Positions 33,200 through 46,878 of a stretch of DNA of 64,000 nt are shown one piece after another. Each line of letters begins with the position of its first letter. Positions within the stretch are counted from its first letter, which is position 1. The stretch spans positions 556,604 through 620,603 of the forward strand of contig NZ_CP015848.1 in the NCBI RefSeq assembly GCF_002105535.1, given 5' to 3'. The notes under the pieces are model-generated. The model was not told the origin of the DNA. It saw only the letters and a program-made list of their open reading frames with translations, and made no database searches. A program made the position numbers and the translations under genes. The DNA is from Magnetospirillum sp. ME-1 (lineage in GTDB: Bacteria > Pseudomonadota > Alphaproteobacteria > Rhodospirillales > Magnetospirillaceae).

Positions 33200-33628
33200 T
33201 CAAAGCACCACCCGTTTCATGCCATCTCGAAGCACCTCGCTGTTAAAGTTCAGCAAAAGACCGGCCCGGATGCCGGTGAGTTTCAGATAGGTCAACAATT
33301 GAGCGCCGTGTACCGGCAGCAATTTCTCAACCGCCTTGATTTCCAGGACCAGCGCATCGGCAACGACGAGGTCGAGCCTATAGGCGCAGTCCAATTTCAT
33401 TCCCTTGTAGACGACCGGAACAGGTACCTGTCGTTTGAAAGGGATCTCGTTCAACTCCAGTTCATGAGCCAGACACTGCTCATAGGCCGATTCGAGAAGT
33501 CCTGGGCCTAAAGCCCTGTGAACCTCGATCGCCAGCCCGATCACCCTTCGGCTTGCGGCGTCGAATTCCTTATCCCCTTCCAATTCCTTCGCGCCTTCGT
33601 GCCTTCGTGGTGAAATGAACGCGTCCAC
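33200..33628 (-). CDS. GxxExxY family protein inserted between carA and carB
   Basis: Up to 142 residues. The hallmark GPGLLESAYEQCL (G-x-x-E-x-x-Y) is followed by VVYKGMKLDCAYRLDLVV and VLEIKAVEKLLPVHGAQLLTYLKLTG; the D...E-x-K layout is reminiscent of PD-(D/E)XK nucleases. The family's function is not established. GTG 33628 would make the first 15 residues from the repeat itself; TTG 33583 is an alternative start nearer the conserved part. It stands between carA's stop (adjacent base) and carB, flanked on both sides by inverted copies of a CACGAAGG repeat, which suggests arrival as a unit. Confidence 0.75.
   Translation of the reverse strand: MDAFISPRRHEGAKELEGDKEFDAASRRVIGLAIEVHRALGPGLLESAYEQCLAHELELNEIPFKRQVPVPVVYKGMKLDCAYRLDLVVADALVLEIKAVEKLLPVHGAQLLTYLKLTGIRAGLLLNFNSEVLRDGMKRVVL
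33585..33611 (-). repeat. Right copy of the 27-bp inverted repeat flanking the GxxExxY gene
   Basis: On the minus strand it reads ACCACGAAGGCACGAAGG followed by CGCGAAGGA, differing from the left copy at two positions. It begins 18 bp from the carA stop. Confidence 0.7.
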
Positions 33629-34834
<1,206 letters not shown>

Positions 34835-35020
34835 GGTGGTCCTTTGTCGCGTTCGCGGGCCGGAAGGGCTCCGGCCGCAGGTACATTATCATAGAGAGCC
34901 CAAGGCTCCCCCCGCCGATTTTGGGCCGCAGAAGGCCGCCGGAGCATCTCGCATACGGGCAAGACCTTCGGGGCTGCGGGGCCGTATCGCGACCCAGTCG
35001 GCATCAGGTAAATTCCGCGC

Positions 35021-35049
35021 CTTATAATGACGGGCGCGGACAGAGTCAA
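35021..35049 (-). promoter_or_regulatory. Sigma-70-type promoter of carA
   Basis: On the minus strand, TTGACT, 17 bp, TATAAG: five of six matches in each hexamer at ideal spacing. It lies in the 332-bp gap between carA and yqeY (34835-35166), which otherwise holds the carA leader and an unlocated yqeY promoter; no other gene seen there. Confidence 0.75.
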
Positions 35050-35166
35050 GCCTTGCGACGGGCCGAAAAAAACCCTTCCTTTTCAAGGTTATGGCGTTCC
35101 ATGGATAAGCTTCCTTTCCGTGGGGATTTGGAGTAGCCTGTGCGCTTTCCCAAACGAGGGGTTGCC

Positions 35167-35625
35167 ATGCTGCGCCAGCAGTTGAATGACGCGCTCAAGG
35201 CCGCGATGCTGGGCAAGGATGCCCGTACGGTTTCCACGGTCCGCCTGATTCTGGCGGCGCTGAAGGACCGCGACATCGCGGCGCGGCCCAAGGGCGTGAC
35301 CGACGGCATCCCCGAGGCCGAGATCCAGCAGATGCTGCAGTCCATGATCAAGCAGCGCCGCGAGAGCATCTCCATGTACGAGCAGGGCGGCCGTCCCGAG
35401 CTGGCGCAGCAGGAAGCCGAGGAAATCGCCATCATCGAGAAGTTCCTGCCGCGTCAGATGGACGAGGCGGCGATCACCGAGGCGGTCAAGGCCGCCATCG
35501 CCGTCTGCGGCGCCGGCGGCATCAAGGACATGGGCAAGGTCATGGCCGAACTGAAGGCCAAGCATTCCGGCACCATGGACTTCGCCAAGGCCGGCGCGGT
35601 GGTGAAGAAGGAACTGGGGGGCTGA
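35167..35625 (+). CDS. GatB/YqeY domain protein
   Basis: 152 residues, ATG 35167 with AGGGG upstream. The whole protein is the YqeY fold: LRQQLNDALKAAMLGKDARTVSTVRLILAALKDRDI, the central MIKQRRESISMYEQGGRPELAQQEAEEI and the C-terminal GIKDMGKVMAELKAKHSGTMDFAKAGAVVKKEL. Resembles the tail domain of GatB, which contacts tRNA; the stand-alone role is not well defined. It lies directly before dnaG-rpoD, as in many Alphaproteobacteria. Confidence 0.92.
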   Translation: MLRQQLNDALKAAMLGKDARTVSTVRLILAALKDRDIAARPKGVTDGIPEAEIQQMLQSMIKQRRESISMYEQGGRPELAQQEAEEIAIIEKFLPRQMDEAAITEAVKAAIAVCGAGGIKDMGKVMAELKAKHSGTMDFAKAGAVVKKELGG

Positions 35626-35682
35626 CGCAGCCCCCGCGGCGTCACCATATCCACCCGGTGACGTGAACGGAAAGACCCCGGC

Positions 35683-37554
35683 ATGGCTTTCCCTCCCCAA
35701 TTTCTCGACGAGCTGCGCGCCCGCGTCCCGGTCACCTCGGTGGTGGCCCGACGGGTCAAGCTGGTGCGCAAGGGCCGCGAGCACCAGGGCCTGTGCCCCT
35801 TCCACAACGAGAAGACCCCGTCGTTCACCGTCAACGAGGACAAGGGGTTTTTCCATTGCTTCGGCTGCGGCGCCCACGGCGACGCCATCGGCTTCGAGAT
35901 GCGGGCCGGACACCTGTCCTTCACCGAGGCGGTGGAAAAGCTGGCCGCCGAAGCCGGAATCGAGGTCCCCAAGGCCACGCCGGAGGAGCGGGTGCGCGAG
36001 CAGCGCCGGGCCTCGCTGCACGACGCCCTGGAATCGGCCACCGCCTTCTTCGAGAAGCACCTGCGGGGACCAATGGGACGGGACGGCTTCGCCTATCTCA
36101 AGAACCGGGGCCTGTCCGACGACACCATCGCCCGCTTCCGCTTAGGCTTCGCCCCCGATTCCCGCGAGGCGCTGAAAAGCGCCCTGATGAGCAAGGAATG
36201 CCCGGAAAGCCTGCTGATCGAGGCCGGTCTGCTGAAGAAGCCCGACAATGGCGGCGCCTCCTTCGACTATTTCCGCGGCCGCGTGATGTTTCCCATCACC
36301 GACCGGCGCGGCAGGGTGATCGGCTTCGGCGCCCGCACCCTGGGCGACGGCCAGCCCAAATACCTCAACTCGCCCGACACGCCCCTGTTCCACAAGGGCC
36401 AGACCCTCTACGGCCTGGCCCATGCCCGCGAACAGGCCCGCGAGCAGAACCGGGTGGTGGTGGTCGAGGGCTACATGGACGTCATCGCGCTCCACCAGGC
36501 CGGCTTCGCCTATGCGGTGGCCCCGCTGGGCACGGCGGTGACCGAAGCCCAGATCGAGGAGCTGTGGCGCCTGGCGCCAGAACCCATCCTCTGCCTCGAC
36601 GGCGACAAGGCGGGACAGCGGGCCATGGCCCGCGCCCTGGAGCGCGCCTTCCCCATCCTGAAGCCCGGCCACTCCCTTCGCTTCGCCACCCTGCCCGCGC
36701 CCGAGGACCCGGATTCCCTGATCAAGGCCCGCGGTCCTGCCGCCATGGCCGCCGTGCTGGACGCCGCCCAGGCCATGGTCGAGGTGGCCTGGCGCATCGC
36801 CACCGAGGACCGGCCGCTGGACACGCCCGAGCGCCGCGCCCTGCTGGAGAAGGAACTGGCGGAAAAGGCCTTCTCCATCGCCGACGAAACGGTGCGCTAT
36901 CAGTACCTGGCCACCTTCCGCCAGAAGGCGAAGGACTCGTTCCGCCCGCCGCCCCGCCAATGGAACACGTCAGGCGGCCGCATGGGAACCAAAGGCTTCG
37001 GCCGCTTCCGCCCCGATCCCCAGGCCCCGCTGAAGGGCCCCGACGGCTTGCTGCCCGGCGTGGGGCGCCCGCGCCCGCCCAGGCCCAATTCCAGCGCCCA
37101 GGAATGGATGATGCTGGCCCTGGTCCTCGACCATCCCCGCCTGATGGATTCCATCGGCGAAAGGCTCGGCGAGACCACTTTCGCGGACAAGAGGCTTGAC
37201 AATCTTCGACGCGGGATTCTAAAGCACCTCGGGGCTGCCCGCGACCTTGACGCGGACGGTCTCGTCACCCATTTGAGGACGGACGGATATTCCGAGATTC
37301 TGGACTTCCTGCTCGACGCCAACGAAAGGCGGATTCGCGCGGTGCGCGGCGACCTTTCCACCGAGGAAGCCCGGCATCACTGGGAACACGTCTACAATCT
37401 TTATACCAGGAAGGACCTGCTGGCTGACGTGAGCGAAGCCAACGCCGAACTCGCCCAAGGCCCCACCCCCGCGTCGTGGAGCCGTTTCGAGGCGGTGAAG
37501 AAGCAGCAGCAGACCGCCAGCGTTCTGGACGACGAAGCGTCCGGGAACGGCTGA
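35683..37554 (+). CDS. dnaG: DNA primase
   Basis: 623 residues. The N-terminal zinc ribbon has CPFHNEKTPSF...FFHCFGCGAHGD (Cys-His-Cys-Cys), then the polymerase core with FRGRVMFPITD, and Toprim motifs VVVVEGYMDVIAL and CLDGDKAGQRA. The C-terminal helical DnaB-interaction domain is at about 470-620 (AQEWMMLALVLDHPRL...). Makes RNA primers at the replication fork. Precedes rpoD by 78 bp, the conserved macromolecular-synthesis order without rpsU. Confidence 0.97.
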   Translation: MAFPPQFLDELRARVPVTSVVARRVKLVRKGREHQGLCPFHNEKTPSFTVNEDKGFFHCFGCGAHGDAIGFEMRAGHLSFTEAVEKLAAEAGIEVPKATPEERVREQRRASLHDALESATAFFEKHLRGPMGRDGFAYLKNRGLSDDTIARFRLGFAPDSREALKSALMSKECPESLLIEAGLLKKPDNGGASFDYFRGRVMFPITDRRGRVIGFGARTLGDGQPKYLNSPDTPLFHKGQTLYGLAHAREQAREQNRVVVVEGYMDVIALHQAGFAYAVAPLGTAVTEAQIEELWRLAPEPILCLDGDKAGQRAMARALERAFPILKPGHSLRFATLPAPEDPDSLIKARGPAAMAAVLDAAQAMVEVAWRIATEDRPLDTPERRALLEKELAEKAFSIADETVRYQYLATFRQKAKDSFRPPPRQWNTSGGRMGTKGFGRFRPDPQAPLKGPDGLLPGVGRPRPPRPNSSAQEWMMLALVLDHPRLMDSIGERLGETTFADKRLDNLRRGILKHLGAARDLDADGLVTHLRTDGYSEILDFLLDANERRIRAVRGDLSTEEARHHWEHVYNLYTRKDLLADVSEANAELAQGPTPASWSRFEAVKKQQQTASVLDDEASGNG

Positions 37555-37632
37555 CGATTTTAATGGAGAGTGGGGCGGGACCGGAGAAACCGGCCCGGCT
37601 CGGGGTCGGACCCTTGAGGAGCAGCATTTTTC

Positions 37633-39675
<2,043 letters not shown>

Positions 39676-39688
39676 TCACCCGCCGCGC

Positions 39689-39720
39689 AAGCCCCCTCCC
39701 CTCACCGGCAGGGGGCTTTT
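39689..39720 (+). terminator. Rho-independent terminator of rpoD
   Basis: Stem AAGCCCCCT / AGGGGGCTT with a C/A-rich loop followed by TTT, 14 bp after the rpoD stop. Confidence 0.8.
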
Positions 39721-39861
39721 GCTTGCGCGTTGCCGGGCACCTGTCCGGGCCCGGTTGAAGGCCCCCCCCCAGGTCTCCCCTTCCATCCGGCTATAATCGC
39801 GCAAAAGACAGCCTCTGCCCCCTTGCATTCATACGCGCCTCGGTTATGGTCGCCCCCGGTG

Positions 39862-39937
39862 GGGCCTGTAGCTCAATGGTTAGAGCCGGCCGCTCATAAC
39901 GGTCTGGTTGCAGGTTCGAGTCCTGCCGGGCCCACCA
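39862..39937 (+). tRNA. tRNA with CAU anticodon, probably tRNA-Ile2 (otherwise elongator tRNA-Met)
   Basis: 76 nt with encoded CCA. Acceptor GGGCCTG/CGGGCCC; anticodon arm GGCCG-CTCATAA-CGGTC; T-arm GCAGG-TTCGAGT-CCTGC. The body resembles alphaproteobacterial Ile2 (C34 later modified to lysidine by TilS), but sequence alone does not exclude elongator Met. Just past its 3' end a truncated gene begins, as expected at an integration target. Confidence 0.9.
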
Positions 39938-40394
39938 ACTGCCCTGTGTCCCACGCATACACGGCCTTCCCCCACATCTCCTCCGCGAACCACATGGCGA
40001 CGAACCCCTGGGAGGATGTGGAGCGGCGCGTTCCGATCTCCTCAGCATGGATAATCCCTGCCGGAGTAACCACTGCGTGACCCTCGACAGGATGTTTTTT
40101 GACCCACCCATTGGTTTCCAAGAGGGTCAGCAAAAAGTTGATGTCCATACGGCTCTCTGACCACGACACCGCAATGGCACTTGGAGTGTCTGCGTTAACA
40201 ATCACCCCCAGTCCGCCCTGGTTTCTTACGAGCCACAGAAGCAGCTTGTCAGCCCGTTCGCCCAAGCGGGGCTGGCGAATTTTGAAGATACCTTCGGCGG
40301 CCTCAAGCGTCAGGAGAGGCAATTCGCCAAGTTGGCCCTGTTCATAGGTCCAGGAACCCAGTTTGATTTTCTGTTCTCGCGGCAAGCACCGCAC
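39938..40394 (-). pseudogene. Truncated gene abutting the 3' end of the CAU tRNA
   Basis: An open frame of about 150 codons runs into the tRNA gene and stops inside it. It begins MRCLPREQKIKLGSW, and late in it is QGFVAMWFAEEMWG, similar to the FVAM-F block that opens the nucleoside-2-deoxyribosyltransferase/TIR-like domain of some bacterial proteins, so the C-terminal domain appears cut off. The GTG start is uncertain. Base composition is lower in GC than neighbours. Probably a relic of an element once inserted at the tRNA. Confidence 0.5.
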
Positions 40395-40407
40395 CCGCCC
40401 AGAAGCC

Positions 40408-40634
40408 TCACCGGTAATGCGATATGCTCCACATCGCGGGCAGATGGCCCTGAATCAGGTCCGTGTCCACGAGGGCAAGGCCATGCTCGGCCTGAGGCGG
40501 GAAGTAACCGCCAACGCGATGAAGTCGCCATAGGCATCCGGCTGGGTCAACACCAGGACCGGAGGCTTCTTGGCCGCCGTCAAGTCGGAGAAGGGAAAGG
40601 GAATCAGAACGAGATCGCCGCGCTCAAACGCCAT
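40408..40634 (-). pseudogene. MazF/PemK-type toxin gene, frameshifted
   Basis: Starts MAFERGDLVLIPFPFSDLTA...PPVLVLTQ...DFIALAVTSR, the standard MazF/PemK beginning. In that frame it ends after 59 codons (40455). A one-base shift near 40495 restores a family-like continuation (AEHGLALVDTDLIQGHLP) in another frame up to a stop at 40408. The C-terminal catalytic core is thus broken. The ATG overlaps the stop of the antitoxin by 11 bp, the usual toxin-antitoxin arrangement. Confidence 0.65.
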
Positions 40635-40818
40635 CCCAGACCTGATCCTCTGGATTGTCCCAGACCACCTTGAGGGATTCCTGTTGGGCGCCCATCAAAT
40701 CACGGCCCTGCGCCCGCTCCTGGCGGTCCGCCAGAAACCCAACGAAGTCCAGCACCTCCCTCGCCAGACGCTCAGGAAGTTTCTTGCTCTGCTCGTAAAT
40801 CAGACCGGCGATGGCCAT
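40624..40818 (-). CDS. Antitoxin-like small protein (DUF2281 type)
   Basis: 64 residues, ATG 40818 with GGGAGGGG upstream. The sequence IYEQSKKLPERLAREVLDFVGFLADRQE is the short helical module of DUF2281-type antitoxins, which pair with MazF or PIN toxins. Intact, although its toxin partner downstream is frameshifted. Confidence 0.7.
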   Translation of the reverse strand: MAIAGLIYEQSKKLPERLAREVLDFVGFLADRQERAQGRDLMGAQQESLKVVWDNPEDQVWDGV

Positions 40819-40890
40819 ACGGCCCCTCCCTCGACAGGCGGGCTCTGGGACTCAGTCTATCACGAAATGCATGAGCGCCCCACCCCAACG

Positions 40891-40920
40891 AAAAACCCCC
40901 GCCGGTGTCCCGGCGGGGGC
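40891..40920 (-). terminator. Rho-independent terminator of glnA
   Basis: On the minus strand: GCCCCCGCCGG, GACA loop, CCGGCGGGGG, then TTTTT; 29 bp after the glnA stop. Confidence 0.93.
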
Positions 40921-40948
40921 TTCGCAATCGGACCTGATGTAACCCGGA

Positions 40949-42361
40949 TTAGACCGAGTAGTACATCTGGAACTCGACCGGGTGCGGGGTGTGCTCGAAA
41001 CGATACACTTCCTCGTACTTGAGCTCGATGTAGCTCTCGATGAATTCCTTCGAGAACACGTCACCCTTGCACAGGAAGTCGTTGTTGGCGCGCAGGGCCT
41101 CGAGAGCCTCACGCAGCGAGCCGCACACGGTCGGAACCTGGGACAGCTCCTCGGGGGGCAGGTCGTACAGGTTCTTGTCCATGGGATCGCCGGGGTGGAT
41201 CTTGTTGGCGATACCGTCCAGGCCGGCCATCAGCATGGCCGAGAAGGCCAGGTAGGGGTTCGCGCCGGGGTCGGGGAAGCGAACTTCCACGCGCTTGCCC
41301 TTCGGCGAGGCCGAGTAGGGGATACGGCAGGAGGCCGAACGGTTGCGGGCCGAGTAGGCCAGCAGAACCGGGGCTTCGAAGCCGGGGATCAGGCGCTTGT
41401 AGCTGTTGGTCAGCGGGTTGGTGAAGGCGTTGATGGCCTTGGCGTGCTTGATGATGCCGCCGATGTAGTACAGCGCCATGTCCGACAGGTCGGCATAACC
41501 CGAACCGGCGAACAGGGGCTTGCCGGCCTTCCAGATGGACTGGTGGACGTGCATGCCCGAGCCGTTGTCGCCATAGATCGGCTTCGGCATGAAGGTCGCG
41601 GTCTTGCCGTAGGAGGCGGCGACGTTGTGGACCACGTACTTGTAGATCTGGATCCAGTCGGCGGCCTGCACCAGCGAGCCGAACTTGATGCCCAGTTCGT
41701 GCTGCGACGAGGCCACTTCGTGGTGGTGCTTCTCGATGGGCAGCCCCATCTCACCCATCACGGTCAGCATCTCGGCGCGCATGTCCACGTGGCCGTCCAC
41801 CGGCGGAACCGGGAAGTAGCCGCCCTTGACGCCCGGACGGTGGCCCAGGTTGCCCTCGGCGAAGTCCTTGCCCTGGGCCTCGACGCCGTCCTCGGAGCAC
41901 AGCTCGTAATAGCCCTTGTTCATGCCGAGTTCGTACTTGACGTTGTCGAACACGAAGAACTCGGCCTCGGGGCCGAAGAAGGTGGCGTCGCCCACGCCCG
42001 AGGACTTCACATAAGCCTCGGCGCGCTTGGCGATGGAGCGCGGGTCGCGGTCATAGAGCTGGCCGGTGGCGGGCTCGACGATGTCACAGTTGATGATCAG
42101 CTGGGACTGGGCGGCGAAGGGGTCCATGACGGCGGAAGCCGGGTCGGGCTTCAGGATCATGTCGGACTCGTTGATGCTCTTCCAGCCGGCGATCGACGAG
42201 CCGTCGAACATGATGCCTTCGTTCAGCATGTCGGCGTCGACGGTGCACACATGCTGGGCGGTGTGCTGCCACTTGCCGCGCGGGTCGGTGAAGCGGAAAT
42301 CGACGTACTTCACGTCGTTTTCCTTGATCAGTTCGAGGACCTTCTTGATGTCGTCGGACAT
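40949..42361 (-). CDS. glnA: Glutamine synthetase, type I
   Basis: 470 residues, dodecameric GSI length. Makes glutamine from glutamate, ammonia and ATP. Seen: the [17 protein letters not shown] start, [12 protein letters not shown] and [15 protein letters not shown] metal/substrate blocks ([11 protein letters not shown]), [53 protein letters not shown], and the adenylylation tyrosine in NLYDLPPEE, so it is likely controlled by GlnE. The ATG follows glnB by 79 bp on the same strand; sigma-54 control from glnB is likely. Confidence 0.98.
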   Translation of the reverse strand: MSDDIKKVLELIKENDVKYVDFRFTDPRGKWQHTAQHVCTVDADMLNEGIMFDGSSIAGWKSINESDMILKPDPASAVMDPFAAQSQLIINCDIVEPATGQLYDRDPRSIAKRAEAYVKSSGVGDATFFGPEAEFFVFDNVKYELGMNKGYYELCSEDGVEAQGKDFAEGNLGHRPGVKGGYFPVPPVDGHVDMRAEMLTVMGEMGLPIEKHHHEVASSQHELGIKFGSLVQAADWIQIYKYVVHNVAASYGKTATFMPKPIYGDNGSGMHVHQSIWKAGKPLFAGSGYADLSDMALYYIGGIIKHAKAINAFTNPLTNSYKRLIPGFEAPVLLAYSARNRSASCRIPYSASPKGKRVEVRFPDPGANPYLAFSAMLMAGLDGIANKIHPGDPMDKNLYDLPPEELSQVPTVCGSLREALEALRANNDFLCKGDVFSKEFIESYIELKYEEVYRFEHTPHPVEFQMYYSV

Positions 42362-42440
42362 GGTCACATTCCTGAGAGTTGAAGTTGAACACGCGTTCCC
42401 GCCCCGCCGCCCGCCAGGGGCAGCGGGAGGGATGAAAACG

Positions 42441-44204
<1,764 letters not shown>

Positions 44205-44227
44205 CTAAACATGCGGCCTCTCCCGGT

Positions 44228-44305
44228 GGCGGGTGTAGCTCAGTTGGTTAGAGCGCCAGTTTGTGGTACTGGATGTCGTCGGTTCGATTCCGATCACTCG
44301 CCCCA
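44228..44305 (+). tRNA. tRNA-His (anticodon GTG)
   Basis: Extra 5' G (G-1) pairs with discriminator C73, the histidine identity pair. Acceptor GCGGGTG/CACTCGC; anticodon arm CCAGT-TTGTGGT-ACTGG; encoded CCA. Confidence 0.97.
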
Positions 44306-44413
44306 TTCCCCCCTTTTGATGTCAGTCAGTCCGTCAGCCACCGGCCTTTGCCCGTGGCCTGTCCGTCGTCGTGACCGCAAGGGGGATCCGGGGCATAGCG
44401 CCCCGGACAGGCA

Positions 44414-45166
44414 TCATCCCTCGCTGAGGATCGCGACCATCCGGCCGGCCTCGTAATCCTCGGGATCGAGGCCGTAGGCGTTGCGGAAGGCCGCCAGGGC
44501 TTCGGACTTGCGCCCCAGCGTGTTGGCGGCGTCGCCTGCCGCCCGCCACAGCCGGCCATCGCCGGGATAGGCGTCGATCACCGGCCGCAACACATCGACC
44601 GCCTCGGCATGGCGTCCGGTCGCGCCCAGGATGGCGGCCAGGCGCAGGGCGGTATCCGGGACGGGCTGCCGGCCATGGGCGCGGCGGGCGAAATCCTCGG
44701 CCTCGTCCAGCCGGTCCTGGGCCAGGCACAGCCCGGCCAGATTGTGGAGCGCCAGCGGGACCTCGGGCGTGGAGTCCAGGACCTTGCGGTAGCACTGCTC
44801 GGCCACGCCGGGATTGCCGGCCAACTGCTCCAGGCCGCCCAGATTGGTCAGCGCCGCCTCGTGGGTCGGGGCCCGCTCCAGGCATTTGCGGAAGGCGGCC
44901 CGCGCCTCGTCCAGCCGGTCCAGCGCGCCCAGCACCACACCCCGGCCATAAAGGGCATCGACCGCCCCCGATACCGCCGCGCGGTCGAGGAACTTCAGCG
45001 CCAGGGGCAGGTCCCCGCCGCCATGGGCGAGGACGGCCAGTTCCATCAGGCCGGGATGGCCGGGCGGCACCTTGCCCAACTCGCGTGAGACGGTCCTGGC
45101 CTTGGACAGGTCTCCCTGGCGGGCCTTGCTCAGCGCTTCATCGATCCGATCGGTCTTTGCCATCAT
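44414..45166 (-). CDS. TPR repeat protein
   Basis: 250 residues made of about six tetratricopeptide units (e.g. DALYGRGVVLGALDRLDEARAAF, PLALHNLAGLCLAQDRLDEAEDFA). No signal peptide and no catalytic domain: a scaffold. The first ATG overlaps the stop of the upstream glycosyltransferase-like gene (ATGA), so the pair is translationally coupled. It may hold acceptor proteins for that enzyme. Confidence 0.8.
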   Translation of the reverse strand: MMAKTDRIDEALSKARQGDLSKARTVSRELGKVPPGHPGLMELAVLAHGGGDLPLALKFLDRAAVSGAVDALYGRGVVLGALDRLDEARAAFRKCLERAPTHEAALTNLGGLEQLAGNPGVAEQCYRKVLDSTPEVPLALHNLAGLCLAQDRLDEAEDFARRAHGRQPVPDTALRLAAILGATGRHAEAVDVLRPVIDAYPGDGRLWRAAGDAANTLGRKSEALAAFRNAYGLDPEDYEAGRMVAILSEG

Positions 45167-46257
45167 GTCCCCATCAGGTTTCGCATCAGTTCGGCCAGCC
45201 GCGCCGGCGCCGCGCCGTGCCGGCGGCAGTCCGGCCGCAGGCCCCGCGCATCCTCCGCCAGCCACACGGCGATGGCCGCCTCGGCCTGCCCGTCTTCCGT
45301 CACCACGGCGATGCCGGGCCGGCGGACGGCGGCGCCCAGGTCGGCGCGAACCAGTCCCGGCTGCAGGCTGACCACCGGCTTGCCCACCAGCCACGCCTCG
45401 TAAAGCAGGACCGAGGCCATGCCCGCCACCCGGTCGGCGGCCAGCATCACCCGGCGTCCCGGAACGCCTTCCACCAGACCGCCCCCCAGGGCGCCCCGGC
45501 TGGTTTGCCATAAATCCATCAACTCCGCCACGTCGTCGCGGGGGTGGGGAACGATGGCCACCTCCAGGCGCCCCGCCCAGGGCTGCAACTCCCGGCACAG
45601 CAAGGACAGCGCATGGCGCTCGGTATAGCCGCGCCAGCCGGGGCATTCGGGCCCGGTGCCCTGATCCCTGGACACCGGCTCGCCGATGAAGGCCACCAGT
45701 CCCCGCCCTTCCAGTCCGAAGCCCAGGCGGTCCCGCACTCCGTTCCGCCAGCCGGAATCGGCGGCGGCGGCCTCGGCGGCCAGGCCGGCCAGTCCGGGAT
45801 GGCCGCTCACCCGCAGGCAGCCGGCCGGCACGCCCTCGGCCAAGGCCTCGTCCCGCGCCTTGTCGTCCATCACGGCATAGATGTCGGGAATCAGTGGCTC
45901 GCCGCCATCCATGGTGAGGCGCGCGGCGTAGTTCATCCAGTTGTCCAGCACGCACAGCACCGGCAATCCCCGCCCCCTGGCGGCCCGGGCCAGGGCAAGG
46001 GGCAGATGGTCGGCCAGGGAGGTGCCGAAGCATAATCCGCCCACTCCGAGTGCGTCGAGCCAGAGGCCGAAATCCCCCCCGCCGGGCGGATTGAGGCGCG
46101 GCAAACCGGCCGGCGCGTTACGCCCGAGAAAACCGTGGTCGAGGATGGCCACCTCTTCCCCCTGCCCGGCCAGCGACACGGCGACGGGAAGGATGGCGTT
46201 GGCGCCCCCGGGGTCGGCGGCGGCGAACAGCATCAGCGGACGGGAGGGGCGGGTCAT
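45163..46257 (-). CDS. GT-B-fold glycosyltransferase-like protein
   Basis: 364 residues, start ATG 46257 (GGGAGGGGCGGGTC ... context; an upstream start at 46290 lacks support). Features: LMLFAAADPGGANAILPVAVSLAGQG, LGVGGLCFGTSLADHLPLALARAARGRGLPVLCVLDNW, and a C-terminal nucleotide-sugar half with VAIVPHPRDDVAELM and SVLLYEAWLVGKPVVSLQPG, like the UDP-GlcNAc epimerase/PseG-like GT-B group. Predicted role: surface or flagellar glycosylation. Coupled to the TPR gene downstream. Confidence 0.6.
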   Translation of the reverse strand: MTRPSRPLMLFAAADPGGANAILPVAVSLAGQGEEVAILDHGFLGRNAPAGLPRLNPPGGGDFGLWLDALGVGGLCFGTSLADHLPLALARAARGRGLPVLCVLDNWMNYAARLTMDGGEPLIPDIYAVMDDKARDEALAEGVPAGCLRVSGHPGLAGLAAEAAAADSGWRNGVRDRLGFGLEGRGLVAFIGEPVSRDQGTGPECPGWRGYTERHALSLLCRELQPWAGRLEVAIVPHPRDDVAELMDLWQTSRGALGGGLVEGVPGRRVMLAADRVAGMASVLLYEAWLVGKPVVSLQPGLVRADLGAAVRRPGIAVVTEDGQAEAAIAVWLAEDARGLRPDCRRHGAAPARLAELMRNLMGT

Positions 46258-46291
46258 GGCCGGACAGGACTTAAAGCAAGGCGGAATCAAA

Positions 46292-46328
46292 ATCCCCGGA
46301 CGAAGGCGGCGGGCCCAGGTCCGGGGAT
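46292..46328 (-). terminator. Rho-independent terminator downstream of flaF
   Basis: Minus strand ATCCCCGGAC ... GTCCGGGGAT (10-bp perfect stem) followed by TTTGATT, 26 bp past the FlaF-like stop. Confidence 0.8.
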
Positions 46329-46353
46329 GGAGGACGGCACCTTTGCGCCGGAA

Positions 46354-46839
46354 TCAGGCGGTGGCGCTGATGGGCGTGTGAGCGGCTCCGGGCGCCGGGG
46401 CATAGGCACCGGCGGGCGCGGGCGCGGCGGCGGCGGGATCGACACCTGCCGCCGCGGCGGCTTCACGGGCCTCGCGGGCCAGGGAATCGCGCAATCCGCT
46501 GGCGATGTTGCGGTTGATGTTGACCAGCACCTCCAGCTTGGCGGCGTCGGGCTCGGTCAGGGAGGCGACGGTGTGGAAATCGACGAACTGGCACAGGCTC
46601 AGCATGTTGACGACCGTCTCGCTCGACTCGCCGGCCTCGACCTTGCCGATCAGGTCGGCCTGGAAGATGGTCCAGAGCTTCCAGTTGAGCCGCAGCGCCT
46701 CGCGCATGCCCTCGGGCTCGCCGCGGGACGCCGAAGCCATGCGGCGGGCCGCCTCGGTCAGCGCCCAGGCTTCCGTTTCACGCGGATTTCCCTCCTGGGG
46801 GATGCTGGCGGCGTGGGCTGCGTTGCTGTAAGGATTCAT
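46354..46839 (-). CDS. flaF: FlaF-like flagellar regulator
   Basis: 161 residues, ATG 46839 with GGGAGAGG upstream. Core residues 1-130 match FlaF of Alphaproteobacteria: NPRETEAWALTEAARRMASAS, the EALRLNWKLWTIFQADL block and LVNINRNIASGLRDSLA. An Ala/Pro-rich tail of 30 residues is extra. FlaF promotes flagellin synthesis or secretion, in opposition to FlbT. Lies in the same direction as, and 39 bp after, the coiled-coil gene at 46879. Confidence 0.75.
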   Translation of the reverse strand: MNPYSNAAHAASIPQEGNPRETEAWALTEAARRMASASRGEPEGMREALRLNWKLWTIFQADLIGKVEAGESSETVVNMLSLCQFVDFHTVASLTEPDAAKLEVLVNINRNIASGLRDSLAREAREAAAAAGVDPAAAAPAPAGAYAPAPGAAHTPISATA

Positions 46840-46878
46840 AACCTCTCCCATCACTTCTCGGGATGCTGCGTCGCCTGC

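Noticed and set aside
33200..33611. CRISPR array suggested by repeated CACGAAGG units
   Set aside because: The units are short and tandem at only two places in inverted orientation, with a gene between them and no spacer pattern.
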